The translations under genes and the position numbers were made by a program. A DNA stretch of 64,000 nucleotides from Phycisphaerales bacterium (GTDB lineage Bacteria > Planctomycetota > Phycisphaerae > Phycisphaerales > UBA1924). Where the stretch lies: NCBI GenBank assembly GCA_020849105.1, contig JADLGW010000028.1, positions 62,001-126,000 of the forward strand. The letters are read 5' to 3'. The notes under the pieces are model-generated. The model ran no database searches and was not told where the DNA came from. It saw only the letters and a list, made by a program, of their open reading frames with translations. Below, piece by piece: positions 44,807-53,438 of this stretch (positions are counted from its first letter, which is position 1; every line of letters begins with the position of its first letter).

Positions 44807-45401
44807 TGGGATTCGCATCCTCCGAGCGCAGGACCGAGCCGTCGTACCGGAGGATATTCCTCCCGACGGTCGGCGCGGCGCCCGCTCGCCCGTGGAACGG
44901 GCCGCGGTCCTGGAGCAGAGGCAGGGTCGGGTTCAGGTCGTAATACCTGGAGACCGACTGCCACGGGTTTGGCCTCACCGACTGAAAGAGGAAGACCGGC
45001 GCGTACCCGTAACTGAATCCCTGGACGGGACCTACCTCGCGGTCGCTCGGGCAGAGGAACGGCTGGTCGGTGACGACCGCGCCGGCGGGGTCAAAGCGGG
45101 GGAGCGGACAGTTCAGGTACGGCTCGAGCGCGTCGAGCGGCGCGAGCCACCCCGAGGGGAGCGAATACATCTCGTCCGCCCAGGGCAGCAGCCCGTGGTG
45201 CTCGTCCACATGCATCCGGAACGCGAGCCCGAACTGCGAGAGTTGGGCCATGCACTTCACGCGGCGCGAGGTCTGTCGAGCGCCCCGCAACGCCGGGATC
45301 GTAATGGCGATCACCAGCGCGATGACCGAGATCACCACGAGAATCTCGATAAGCGTGAATGCGGGGGGCCCTGATCCGCGAGACGTGGTGGGCACGGACA
45401 T
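44799..45401 (-). CDS. Type II pseudopilin-like protein (prepilin N-methylation domain)
   Basis: 200 residues from ATG 45401 (GGGG 6 bases upstream, just after the preceding stop). The prepilin peptidase site and helix are PPAFTLIEILVVISVIALVI: a Phe after the cleavage point with Glu+5, then a 20-residue hydrophobic helix. Planctomycete pseudopilins of this type have a C-terminal DG-containing segment; here it ends ILRYDGSVLRSED. The middle has VDEHHGLLPWADEMY and CPSDREVG, as in the DUF1559 family. Last gene of the four-gene operon. Confidence 0.82.
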   Translation of the reverse strand: MSVPTTSRGSGPPAFTLIEILVVISVIALVIAITIPALRGARQTSRRVKCMAQLSQFGLAFRMHVDEHHGLLPWADEMYSLPSGWLAPLDALEPYLNCPLPRFDPAGAVVTDQPFLCPSDREVGPVQGFSYGYAPVFLFQSVRPNPWQSVSRYYDLNPTLPLLQDRGPFHGRAGAAPTVGRNILRYDGSVLRSEDANPII

Positions 45402-45403
45402 GT

Positions 45404-45973
45404 TCACCCCGCCTGCTGATGCGCCTTTCGCCACCCCACGAGTTCGGCCACGCTGCCGTCAGGATCGTCCGCGAGCGGCAGGCGGTCGGTGAGCCCGGCA
45501 TCCATCGCCGCGAACATGGCGGCGTATCGAACGCCCGGGTCGGAATCCGCGAGAGCGCCTGTGATCGCGTTCACGAGCAACGATTCGCAGCCATTCAGCC
45601 CGGGGTTCGACTTCGAGAGGCGGGTTCCCGCGGCCAGGAGCGCCCACGACCGCACAAGCCGGTTCTCCCACGTCAGCCCGGCGTCCTTTGGCGTGCTGCT
45701 CGCGAGAGTCAGCACACGCGCGACGTCCGTCACGGACCAGGAATCCTGGGCCGGCAGGTCTACGACCAACCACCGGCGCGCGTCGTTGGTGGTTTCCGCG
45801 AAGAACGGGTCATGCCCGAAGTTCGCCTTTGCGGCCGCACAAGGCACGCACGCGACCGGCGCTTCCGTGGTGACGGGCGCTACCGCCGTGCCTCGATCGC
45901 GCACGCTCACGGCCGCGAGGGCGCCAAGCCCGCAGGCGCTCAGCGCCAGGACAACGAACGGGGCGCGTCTCAT
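45404..45973 (-). CDS. Exported HEAT-like protein, unknown function
   Basis: 189 residues; ATG 45973 has AAGGAGG five bases upstream. An N-terminal signal/anchor (VVLALSACGLGALAA) is followed by CVPCAAAK (a CxxC) and a helical region with HEAT-like pattern (LVNAITGALADSDPGVRYAA, AAMDAGLTD). The C-terminal part resembles the same part of the next gene upstream, so the two may be diverged paralogues. It stops three bases before the pseudopilin start. Confidence 0.65.
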   Translation of the reverse strand: MRRAPFVVLALSACGLGALAAVSVRDRGTAVAPVTTEAPVACVPCAAAKANFGHDPFFAETTNDARRWLVVDLPAQDSWSVTDVARVLTLASSTPKDAGLTWENRLVRSWALLAAGTRLSKSNPGLNGCESLLVNAITGALADSDPGVRYAAMFAAMDAGLTDRLPLADDPDGSVAELVGWRKAHQQAG

Positions 45974-45986
45974 TTCGCCCTCCTTC

Positions 45987-46622
45987 CTAATGACTTCCAC
46001 TCCGCTCCGCCGCCGCCGCGCGGGCCGTCAGCACCCGGTCACGGTGCGCTAACTGGCCCGCTGCGTTGGCGGCGACGTCGGGATCAGGATCGCCCTTCAT
46101 GTGTTCGACGAGCGCTCGCACTGAAGGATCGTCATCCGTCAGACCTGCCTGTACAAGCACGGTGCAGGCCAATAGTCTTGCTCGCCAATGTGGATTGGTT
46201 GTGCGGTCGATCAGCATCTTCACCAGGACAGCACGCGCCTTCGGCTCGATCGGTAGCCCCAATGCCAACCGTTCGCCCACCGTACTCACCGCAGTCTGCT
46301 GAATGCCCGCGGCTTCGATCTCCGAAAGAGGCACCGAGTCGTCCCAGACGCGACCGCTAAACGTGTATTCCGTTGCTGCGAGTTCGCAAAGCACCTCTGC
46401 GTCGGATTGATTCCACCCGGCCTTGTGCGCCAAGTCGTTGCGGATGAGCGATATCGTGCGGTTGTAGTCGTCCGTGTGTGACGGATTCTCTTTGTACTTG
46501 GCAACTTGTTGGAGCAGAATCGACGTACCGTCGTGCTGAGTGAAGAGCCATACGCCGAGCAGGCCTGCTGCCACCACGGCAAACCCCAAGCCGAGGGCCA
46601 AACGCCGTGACGCCGAGGTCAT
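45987..46622 (-). CDS. Membrane-anchored HEAT-like protein, unknown function
   Basis: 211 residues. The ATG directly abuts the preceding TAA. One N-terminal helix (about 8-28: LALGLGFAVVAAGLLGVWLF) places the rest outside the inner membrane. Helical repeats with LLACTVLVQAGLTDDDPSVR and GDPDPDVAANAAGQLAHRD fit the HEAT consensus. Second gene of the operon; base composition is less GC-biased than that of its neighbours. Confidence 0.65.
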   Translation of the reverse strand: MTSASRRLALGLGFAVVAAGLLGVWLFTQHDGTSILLQQVAKYKENPSHTDDYNRTISLIRNDLAHKAGWNQSDAEVLCELAATEYTFSGRVWDDSVPLSEIEAAGIQQTAVSTVGERLALGLPIEPKARAVLVKMLIDRTTNPHWRARLLACTVLVQAGLTDDDPSVRALVEHMKGDPDPDVAANAAGQLAHRDRVLTARAAAAERSGSH

Positions 46623-46916
46623 TTAGTCACCCCCGGGGGTTCCGTTGCACGGGTAGTGGGTCTGGTCACACAGGGCGAAGCAGTTCTGCACCTGGCCGGG
46701 CGTCAGAGGCCCCATCGGGATCTCCGCGGCAGTGCAACAGGCGCGACACGAGGCATTCGTCGCGTTCACGTTCGCGTAGCAGCCGCAGTTGTACCCGCCG
46801 TACTGCCAGCCCGGGCTGTGAGTGATGTCGGGCCCGATGACCTGTGCGAGACTGGTAAGGCCGAACGAGAGGATGCCGGCTGTTGCCAGCCCGATGACGA
46901 CGCGGACTCGCTTCAT
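46623..46916 (-). CDS. Small Cys-rich exported protein, unknown function
   Basis: 97 residues. ATG 46916 has AAAGGAG seven bases upstream and follows the G-tract promoter. A signal peptide (MKRVRVVIGLATAGILSFGL then TSLA) is followed by a mature part with eight cysteines: YNCGCY, SCRACC, NCFALC and HYPC, an arrangement suggesting four disulfides. First gene of the operon; the secreted Cys-rich product may be what the pseudopilin gene serves. Not recognised. Confidence 0.7.
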   Translation of the reverse strand: MKRVRVVIGLATAGILSFGLTSLAQVIGPDITHSPGWQYGGYNCGCYANVNATNASCRACCTAAEIPMGPLTPGQVQNCFALCDQTHYPCNGTPGGD

Positions 46917-46938
46917 GGCGAATCTCCTTTCGAGCAAG

Positions 46939-46970
46939 AATCTACCCCCCCCCCCCACCCCTGCTGTCAA
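46939..46970 (-). promoter_or_regulatory. Promoter with 12-G tract between -35 and -10 (phase-variable candidate)
   Basis: On the minus strand: TTGACA, then GCAGGGGT, then twelve G, then TAGATT. The -35 box is a perfect match and the -10 box fits the TANNNT class used elsewhere in the window. The 20-base spacer is longer than the usual 17; loss of three G would make it 17. Start of the Cys-rich/HEAT/pseudopilin operon. Confidence 0.6.
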
Positions 46971-47093
46971 GTACAGATTCGCAGTTTGTGGACAGTTGGT
47001 TCGATTCTCTTCTTGCAGAGCCCGTCCGCCTGGGTCGGTCGGGTCCGCCTCGCCGCGCCCTGGCGGGGACGCGCCAGAACGGGCCCGCGGCGG

Positions 47094-48110
47094 TCACTTG
47101 ACGGCGGCGAGCGCCTCTCGCGCCCCGCGGAGGGCGGCACGGCCGTCCAGGTCCGCCTGCTTGTCCTTCACGGGCGCGGAACCCATGAACAGCGCGAGCG
47201 CCCCGTAGGGCAACTTGCCGTTGATCCCGCTCAGGCGGCCCAGTTCCGCGACGGAACGATCCTCCGGCAGGTCCCACGCGGCTTCCACGGCGTCGTAGAA
47301 CTGCGAGAGGCGGTCGGCGAGGGCGGCCATCTCCGTCCCGTCGCGGCCCTTAAACGCGGCGGCGAAGTTGTCGATCTTCACGCCCAGCGGCGGCCAGGCT
47401 CTCACGAACCGGTCGCCCGCGCCCTCGCCGGTGTAGTTGGCCTTCACCCAGCCGACGGTCATGGCGCGAGCGCCGGCGAAGGCGGCCTTCATGCCGAAGG
47501 GGTCCGCGGCGTCGAAGCGGTCGAGCGCGGCGGTGAGCGACGCCCGGGCCGCGGGGGTCAACCGGCCCGATGCGGCGAGGGCCGACACCTCCGCCCCCGC
47601 GTCCGCGGCCATCCCCGCGGCGAGGAAGCAACTGACGTGTATGTGATCGGCGGCCAGATGGCGGGCCATGCCGTAGATCGCGGCGATGCGGGCGGCGGCG
47701 GCGTCGGCGTCACCGTCGGCGAGTTTGGCTCGGGCCGCGATGCGCAGCACCCGGGCCGCGGTACGCGCCGGGCCGAGGTGCGGAACCTGGGCGAGCGGGC
47801 CCTGCTCATACTCGATCTCAAAATCGCACCGCGCCAGCGCGGAGGCCGCGATGAGTTGGTCCACGAGCACGGGCGGCACGGCCGCGGCGGCGTCCAGGAA
47901 CGCCCTGGGCAGGTCCTGGCGGCGCGATGCGTCGCCCATCTCCTTCCACGGCACCGCGGCGACCTTCTCGCGGGTTGCGCCGTCCATCCGCTGCCACGCG
48001 GCCCAGTAGCGGAGGGCGGCGTTGCGCTCCTGCGGCGGCGTGCCCAGCGGCTGCGCGAGGGCGTTGAGGTTGAGCACCAGACTGATGACGGCGAGAAGAG
48101 TGGTGCGCAC
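47094..48110 (-). CDS. Exported alpha-helical protein, unknown function
   Basis: 338 residues from GTG 48110, which has GGAGG five bases upstream and opens a signal peptide ([20 protein letters not shown]). The mature part is Ala-rich and helical, with no known motif; segments [20 protein letters not shown] and [19 protein letters not shown] are distinctive. I do not recognise the family. It lies alone, divergent from the cupin gene. Confidence 0.7.
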   Translation of the reverse strand: MRTTLLAVISLVLNLNALAQPLGTPPQERNAALRYWAAWQRMDGATREKVAAVPWKEMGDASRRQDLPRAFLDAAAAVPPVLVDQLIAASALARCDFEIEYEQGPLAQVPHLGPARTAARVLRIAARAKLADGDADAAAARIAAIYGMARHLAADHIHVSCFLAAGMAADAGAEVSALAASGRLTPAARASLTAALDRFDAADPFGMKAAFAGARAMTVGWVKANYTGEGAGDRFVRAWPPLGVKIDNFAAAFKGRDGTEMAALADRLSQFYDAVEAAWDLPEDRSVAELGRLSGINGKLPYGALALFMGSAPVKDKQADLDGRAALRGAREALAAVK

Positions 48111-48162
48111 GGTACCCTCCCGGGCATGACGCCGCGCGAGGGGCGGCGTTTGTGGGTAACAG

Positions 48163-48168
48163 TATTCT
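48163..48168 (+). promoter_or_regulatory. -10 box TATTCT upstream of the cupin gene
   Basis: TATTCT followed by 6 bases and a GTG (48175). That GTG does not open a convincing gene, so here the box more likely makes a leader for the cupin gene at 48344. Confidence 0.3.
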
Positions 48169-48343
48169 CGGACCGTGCCCGATCTATTCGCCCGGAACCT
48201 GGATGGGACCGACCGGGGAAGGGCGAACCCGGCGACGAACCCGAACCGGCGCGGGGTCACCTGGAGCCCGGGCCGGCGCGCCCTGCCGCTCATGGCGCAC
48301 ACGCGGGTGTCCGCTTCCTTTAGCACCGAAACAGGAGTTCCTC

Positions 48344-48739
48344 ATGGATATCAGGCGAGTCGGCACGCGACCCTCCGGCCGGGGACCGGCCGAATGGTTC
48401 ACGGGGGCGGTGCGCATCGACCCTCTCTTCCCGGTCACCCCGCCGGCACGGGCCGCCGGGAACGCCGTCACGTTCGAGCCCGGGGCGCGCACGGCCTGGC
48501 ACACACACCCGCTGGGCCAGTGGCTGATCGTGACGGCCGGCTGTGGCCGGGTGCAGCGCGAGGGCGGGGCGGTCGAGGAGATCCGGCCCGGTGATGTGGT
48601 GTGGTTCCCACCCGGCGAGAGACACTGGCACGGGGCCGCGCCGACCACCGCCGTGACGCACATCGCCATCCAGGAGTCGCTCGACGGCCAGGCGGTCGAG
48701 TGGATGGAGAAGGTCACCGACGGGCAGTACGGGGGGTAG
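48344..48739 (+). CDS. Cupin-domain protein
   Basis: 131 residues; AGGAG six bases before ATG 48344. Single cupin barrel: [20 protein letters not shown] (motif 1, HxH with Gln/Glu), then [16 protein letters not shown] (motif 2, His). Related to the carboxymuconolactone-decarboxylase-linked cupins of the YhhW/DUF class that bind one metal. Cytosolic. Convergent with the BatA-like gene, with 30 bases between. Confidence 0.85.
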   Translation: MDIRRVGTRPSGRGPAEWFTGAVRIDPLFPVTPPARAAGNAVTFEPGARTAWHTHPLGQWLIVTAGCGRVQREGGAVEEIRPGDVVWFPPGERHWHGAAPTTAVTHIAIQESLDGQAVEWMEKVTDGQYGG

Positions 48740-48769
48740 CCCCGCCAACGCTCTGAGGGTTCTTCATGC

Positions 48770-50890
48770 TCACAGCTGCACCTTGCGGTTGTAGATGAAC
48801 CACTCGAACAGCACCAGCGCGACGGCGGCCAGGAGCAGCCAGGGCCAGAGTTCCCTTGTGACCTTCGTGGCGGAGCCGCGCTGGGCCGCGGCGTTGCGGG
48901 AGCCGATCGCGAGCGTGCTGAGGACCTGGATGTCGGACTCGGCCGGGCTGAGCAGGTTCGCGGCGAAGGGCCGGACGGCCCGGCCGCCCTGGACCGCGTC
49001 GGTCGGGCCCGGCTCGCCGCGCCAGGACAGTTGGTAGAGACCCGCCTCCCGCACCGGGCCGAAGACGACGCGCCCATCGGGCCCGGGCAGCACGGCGGCG
49101 TCCACGCCCGGCCCTCGCACCCGGGCGTCCGCCGCGCCCGGGGGAAGGCGGTCCGACAGCACGTCCCCCGGCTGCACGAGGCGCCCGACGCCCGCGGCGG
49201 TCGGGTCCTCTCCGAGGTACTTGACGGCGGACCCGAGGAAGACGACGAAACTGGCGTTCAGCGGCCAGTTGGTCTCCGCGGTGTCGAAGGCGGTGATGAT
49301 CGCGCGGGCCTTGTCGGTGGCGACCTCGACAATCTCCGGGCCCTGGTCGCTCGTGAGCAGGGTGCGGGCGCCGCCGTCCTTGTCCAGGGTGAGTTTCCGG
49401 CTCCTGCTGATGAACAGGTCGTCCAGGGCCAGGCCGCGCATGACGGGGTGGTCGCGTTCCCAGTCGATGGCGCGGGCGCCGCGGGTCTCCTGGCCCGCGG
49501 TGATCCCGACGCCCTGCGGAATCGCGCCGAGGATCAGGTAGCGGCCGGGCGGGAGCGGCGCATCCGCCTGCGGGTCCGGCAGCCAGCCGTCGAGCACGAT
49601 CACGTCGTACTCGGCGGTCCTGCCGGCCGCGAGCGCCGGGGCGAAGGCCTCCGGCGTGTAGGTGTCGAGTTTGGCGAGCGGGAGGCCGGAGAGCGCCTCG
49701 CTGAGGAACAGGTTGCCCCGGGTGACGATGGCGACGGCGAGTTTCTTCGCGGGGGGAACGACGAGCCAGGCGACGTCGTCGGTTGCCAGCGCGTCCGCCC
49801 CGCTGGGGGAGAGGCGGACGCTCACGATGCCCCCCTCGGGGCGGTCGAGCGAGAACACCACGCCGCCGGTCGATGGGGTCCGCGGCGGGAGGGGCGCGGG
49901 CGGGGCCGGCGGTGCGCCCCCCCCCGCGGCGGGCGGCGGAGCGGGGACGGCGGTGCCGGTTGCACCGGGCATTTCCACGGTGCGGATGCCGGCGGCGTCC
50001 TGGCCGAGAGCCAGTTGCACGTCCACGCTGCGGGGCGTGGGGTCGGTGCTCTCCAGGCCGACGAAGATCGAGAGTTTCGTCGGGTCGTCGAAGGCGCGGC
50101 CGGCGCGGAGCGTGGTGATGCCGACATTGAGCGCGTCGGTGCGTCCGACGGCGTGGTACTCGAAGCCGTCCTCCGGCCCCGGCGTGAACGTCTCCGGGTC
50201 TGACAGGCGGCCGTCGGAGAACAGGTGGATGGTGCCCACCGGCTCCGGCGGGCGCTCGTAGGACTGCACCTGCCCGTTGCGTTCCTCCGTCATCATCACG
50301 CGCTTGGCCTGGGCGGAGACGAGGCGGTACGCCTCCTCCACGCTGGTCGGGGCGTCGGTCGGTCGGATGGACTCGATGGCCCTGATCAGTTCGGCCTTGT
50401 CGCTCGTGAAGGGCTGCACGACGCGGGCGCCCTTGTCGAACGCGATCACCATCGCCCGGTCGCCGCCTTCCCGGTCGAAGGCGCCGCTCTGTCGCAGGTT
50501 GCGGACCAGGTTGATCGCCTGCTGCTTCGCGGCGTCCAGACGGGAGATGACGGAGTTGCCCTCGCCGGCGGCATCGGTGGAGTTCATGCTGGCGGAGGCG
50601 TCGATCACGAGCAGGTGGCGGTTGCCGGAGAGGGACTCGCCCTGCGTGCGTGGGCCGGCCACGGCGGTGAGGGCGGCGGCGAGGACCAGGAGTTGCAGGA
50701 AGAGGAGCAGGTTCTTGCGGAGTTTCTGGAACGGGGCGTTGGCCTGGAGGTCCTCGATGGCTTTCTTCCACAGCAGCGTGGTCGAGATCTCCACGTCGCG
50801 CCTGCGGAGTTTCAGGAAGTAGAGGATGAGCAGCGTCGGTACCGCGATCGCCGCGGCAACGCCGGCAAGGCCGGGAGTCAACCAGGTCAC
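48770..50890 (-). CDS. BatA-like membrane protein with vWA domain
   Basis: 706 residues. An N-terminal BatA region has two helices (about 10-26 and 62-80) around KLRRRDVEISTTLLWKKAIE, then a vWA domain with the MIDAS motif LVIDASASMNS and Thr/Asp sites (HLFSDGRLSD), a Pro-rich linker (about 300-335), a second alpha/beta domain, and a final helix (ELWPWLLLAAVALVLFEWFI). The start overlaps the upstream gene's stop by four bases (ATGA). With MoxR and DUF58 genes in the same operon, it belongs to the aerotolerance/Bat-like systems in which a MoxR ATPase remodels vWA proteins. Confidence 0.88.
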   Translation of the reverse strand: MTWLTPGLAGVAAAIAVPTLLILYFLKLRRRDVEISTTLLWKKAIEDLQANAPFQKLRKNLLLFLQLLVLAAALTAVAGPRTQGESLSGNRHLLVIDASASMNSTDAAGEGNSVISRLDAAKQQAINLVRNLRQSGAFDREGGDRAMVIAFDKGARVVQPFTSDKAELIRAIESIRPTDAPTSVEEAYRLVSAQAKRVMMTEERNGQVQSYERPPEPVGTIHLFSDGRLSDPETFTPGPEDGFEYHAVGRTDALNVGITTLRAGRAFDDPTKLSIFVGLESTDPTPRSVDVQLALGQDAAGIRTVEMPGATGTAVPAPPPAAGGGAPPAPPAPLPPRTPSTGGVVFSLDRPEGGIVSVRLSPSGADALATDDVAWLVVPPAKKLAVAIVTRGNLFLSEALSGLPLAKLDTYTPEAFAPALAAGRTAEYDVIVLDGWLPDPQADAPLPPGRYLILGAIPQGVGITAGQETRGARAIDWERDHPVMRGLALDDLFISRSRKLTLDKDGGARTLLTSDQGPEIVEVATDKARAIITAFDTAETNWPLNASFVVFLGSAVKYLGEDPTAAGVGRLVQPGDVLSDRLPPGAADARVRGPGVDAAVLPGPDGRVVFGPVREAGLYQLSWRGEPGPTDAVQGGRAVRPFAANLLSPAESDIQVLSTLAIGSRNAAAQRGSATKVTRELWPWLLLAAVALVLFEWFIYNRKVQL

Positions 50891-51948
50891 GGCGTTGCTC
50901 CGGTCACGAGAAGCACTTCCCTCCCCGCATCGTCGTGCCGGCGCTCGCGCGGCGGAACGAACGCGACCTCATCGAGCGTGTGATCGCCGGCGAACCGGAG
51001 ATACAACAACCCGTCTCGCGCGCGGCTCCACGGGTCGCCGAGCGACGGCCCACCAGGCTCGATGCGGGCCATGATCCCGCGCTCGGGCGTGTCGCCGTTC
51101 CGCGACGGGACCGGGCCATGCTCATGCGACAGCCTCAGGTCCTGGAGTGCGTCCTCGACCTCCGCGTAGGCCATGCCCGGCCTGAACTGCTCGCGCATGA
51201 TCCGCTCAAAGTCCGGGGAGGGCAGTTCGCTGTAGAGCGACGAGCCGTTGAACCTGCAACCGGAACACGCCGCGACGGCAAGGAACGCCGCGAGCGCCAC
51301 GGCACAGCCGCCCCGCCCGCACTCCGGGCACCGCGCGAGCGCGCCCAACGGATAGCCGCAGGACAGGCACTTCCCCGCGCGGCGTCGGCGGGCGGCGCGG
51401 GCGGTCGAGAACCCGAACCACAGTCCACCGGTCGCGGCCGCAAAGACCAGCGTGTCCACGGCCAGCCCCAGCGGCAGGACCGCGGTCGGTAACTCCCGGT
51501 ACGGGTGGGCGTGCAGGAACTTCGGGAGGTTGGAACTCGATGGGCGCGACATGGCGGCCGTCTGGGCCCGCGCGAACTCCGCCTGCGACGCGGCGCCCGC
51601 GAAGCCCGGGTCGGACGACTCGAACGCCCGCATCGGCCAGCCCACCGCGCACGACGTGAGCCCGACGGCCATGGGCGAGTGCTGCGCGGTGACCCAGTAC
51701 CAGTAATCCATCCGCGTCGTCACGCCGAAACCGGTCGAGAAGTCGCTCGCCTCAAAGTTGACCGAGAGGGGCTTGGCGGCCTGCGCGTCCCGGTACGAGA
51801 TGCCGTTGCCCTTGCCCCGCTGCGTCACCGGCATGTAAAGGAAGCACGCGAGCGAAACGCCCATCGCTCCCATCGCACCGGCGAGCACGAGCAGGGCGGC
51901 GACGCCCGCCACCCGCCTTCTCGACCACCTGACCACTCGGCCGCTCAT
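50887..51948 (-). CDS. Membrane protein with planctomycete zinc-ribbon and OmlA-like tail
   Basis: 353 residues; ATG 51948 overlaps the DUF58 stop. Three parts: an N-terminal helix (about 12-38), an extracytoplasmic segment and a second helix with basic stop (about 150-175); then CLSCGYPLGALARCPECGR (four-Cys zinc ribbon); then a hydrophobic, Cys-containing stretch (AVALAAFLAVAACSGC) that looks like an internal lipoprotein signal, followed by FRPGMAYAEVEDALQD, similar to the SmpA/OmlA repeat. The composite may be an old fusion of a membrane protein and a lipoprotein. Between DUF58 and BatA genes in an operon with ATGA overlaps on both sides. Confidence 0.72.
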   Translation of the reverse strand: MSGRVVRWSRRRVAGVAALLVLAGAMGAMGVSLACFLYMPVTQRGKGNGISYRDAQAAKPLSVNFEASDFSTGFGVTTRMDYWYWVTAQHSPMAVGLTSCAVGWPMRAFESSDPGFAGAASQAEFARAQTAAMSRPSSSNLPKFLHAHPYRELPTAVLPLGLAVDTLVFAAATGGLWFGFSTARAARRRRAGKCLSCGYPLGALARCPECGRGGCAVALAAFLAVAACSGCRFNGSSLYSELPSPDFERIMREQFRPGMAYAEVEDALQDLRLSHEHGPVPSRNGDTPERGIMARIEPGGPSLGDPWSRARDGLLYLRFAGDHTLDEVAFVPPRERRHDDAGREVLLVTGATP

Positions 51949-52934
51949 CGCAGCAGCCCCCTCTTGCGCAGATAGTCCAGGATCAGAGTGTCCATGGGAG
52001 TGTCCGACTTCACCGTCAGCAGCCCGATCTCGCGGCGCGAGGCGAACTCGCGCAGCCCGTCGCAGTACGCGGCCAGCGTCGCCTTGTAGCGGCGCAGGAG
52101 CGGGGCGGAGATTGTGACTTCGGCGAAGTCGGCGTCCTCGACGTCGCGCAGGCGCAGGTCGCCCGCCAGGCCGTTCGGGCCAACGGGGTCCACCTCCTGC
52201 GGGCTCAGCACCTGGATGAGGAAAAGGTCGTACCCGCGGCCCACGAGCAGGCGCAGGCCCTGCTCGTAGCCCTCCTTGATGAAGAAGTCCGAGAGGACGA
52301 TCATCACGCCCTTGCCGCGGCGCGAGAGCGCGATGCGGCGGCACGCCTCGCCGAACGGGGCGGCCCCCGCCGGGCGCAGCGAGCAGAGGAACCGCGACAG
52401 GTCGTGGGTGCGGCGGCGCCCGCGCAGGTCGCGCACCGCGGTCGTGAGGGCCAGCGGTGCCGGTGCCTCTTCTTCCCCTGCCTCGCTGCCGGCCTGCCCC
52501 GCCGTCCCGCTCCTCCCCCCGATCGCGGTGCACGTCACTCGGTTCAGGTTCACGAGTCCGATGTACCCCAGGGCCATCGCCAGGCGCTGCATGAACAGGA
52601 ACTTGCCGGGCACGCCGCAGTCCCCGCTCGCCGAGGCGTCGATCACGATGTGCAGCGACAGGTCTTCCTCTTCCAGGAACAGTTTGAGGAAGAGGCGGTC
52701 GAGCCGCCCGAAGATGTTCCAGTCGATGTGCCGCAGGTCGTCGCCGCTGACGTAGGCGCGGTGGTCGGCGAACTCGACGGACTCGCCGCGCTTCTTGGAA
52801 CGCCGCTCGCCGCGGAGTTTCCCGGCGAAGATCTTCTTCGAGGTGAAGTCCAGGCGCCCGATCCGGGCGATCAGGTCGGGCCCCAGCAGGTCCTCGATCG
52901 ATTCGGGGCGGGTTGGTGCGGGTGTCTTCAGCAT
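51945..52934 (-). CDS. DUF58 protein (vWA-like, MoxR partner)
   Basis: 329 residues. KKIFAGKLRGERRSKKRGES and FADHRAYVSGDDLRHIDWNI are the DUF58 core; then comes a vWA fold with VIDASASGDCG and MIVLSDFFIKEGYE. DUF58 genes almost always follow moxR. Here a GxxExxY gene separates the two and its 3' end overlaps this start. No Shine-Dalgarno sequence precedes ATG 52934, unlike most genes of the operon; the insertion may have replaced the original upstream region. Confidence 0.9.
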   Translation of the reverse strand: MLKTPAPTRPESIEDLLGPDLIARIGRLDFTSKKIFAGKLRGERRSKKRGESVEFADHRAYVSGDDLRHIDWNIFGRLDRLFLKLFLEEEDLSLHIVIDASASGDCGVPGKFLFMQRLAMALGYIGLVNLNRVTCTAIGGRSGTAGQAGSEAGEEEAPAPLALTTAVRDLRGRRRTHDLSRFLCSLRPAGAAPFGEACRRIALSRRGKGVMIVLSDFFIKEGYEQGLRLLVGRGYDLFLIQVLSPQEVDPVGPNGLAGDLRLRDVEDADFAEVTISAPLLRRYKATLAAYCDGLREFASRREIGLLTVKSDTPMDTLILDYLRKRGLLR

Positions 52935-53428
52935 GGGGGTGCGGTACGCAGAGGGCGCGGAGGAGGCGCAGAGGACGCAGAGGAAGCGCCTAAAGCGGAC
53001 TGTTGTGGCGCGGGTTGTCGTGTCAGGGCTTGAGAGTTGATACGCCGCGTAATCCCCTGCCGGAGCACAGGGACGTTGAAGTTGAGAAGGAGTCCGAGCG
53101 GGTATTGCCCGGCACGCATGTACCCGAGCAACTGGGCGGCATGAACCTCAAGCACCTTCTCGATCGACTTGAGCTCGACGACAACATTCTCGGCGACTAC
53201 CAGATCAAGACGCTGACCGAGCAGCTCATGACCCTTGTAGACGAGCGAAACCGGTCGTTGTCGCTCCACAGCAAGCCCAACAAGGGTCAGCTCGTGCACC
53301 ATCGCGTCTTCGTAGAGTCGTTCGAGCAGCCCCGGCCCGAGCGCGCGGTGCACCTCGATCGCGCAGCCGATAATCCGCTCGGTGAGCGCGTTGAGTTCGG
53401 CGGGTAACTCGATCGGTTCCCTTTCCAT
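52928..53428 (-). CDS. GxxExxY protein (PD-(D/E)xK-like) in a repeat-bounded cassette
   Basis: 166 residues. Conserved GxxExxY motif in GPGLLERLYEDAMVHEL, then LDLVVAENVVVELKSIEKV (Asp...Glu-x-Lys of a PD-(D/E)xK-like core) and LGYMRAGQYPLGLLLNFN. The last ~35 residues come from the repeat that flanks the gene. Members are common in environmental bacteria, scattered and often repeat-flanked; function unknown, possibly nuclease-like. Here it splits moxR from DUF58, and its flanks are inverted copies of one repeat. Confidence 0.85.
   Translation of the reverse strand: MEREPIELPAELNALTERIIGCAIEVHRALGPGLLERLYEDAMVHELTLVGLAVERQRPVSLVYKGHELLGQRLDLVVAENVVVELKSIEKVLEVHAAQLLGYMRAGQYPLGLLLNFNVPVLRQGITRRINSQALTRQPAPQQSALGASSASSAPPPRPLRTAPPC
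52944..52973. repeat. GCAGAGG-type repeat, left flank of GxxExxY
   Basis: GTACGCAGAGGGCGCGGAGG followed by AGGCGCAGAGG; continues as degenerate units to about 52990. Its first ~30 bases match the reverse complement of 53439-53470 with two differences. Confidence 0.8.
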
Positions 53429-53438
53429 CTCTTCTCAG

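Noticed and set aside
46990-47020. A GGTTCGATTC segment resembling a tRNA T-loop
   Set aside because: No acceptor, D- or anticodon arms can be folded around it.
48175-48594. A leaderless gene starting at GTG 48175 after TATTCT
   Set aside because: The frame overlaps most of the cupin gene, has Arg/Gly/Pro-rich composition and no motif; the box is better explained as the cupin promoter.
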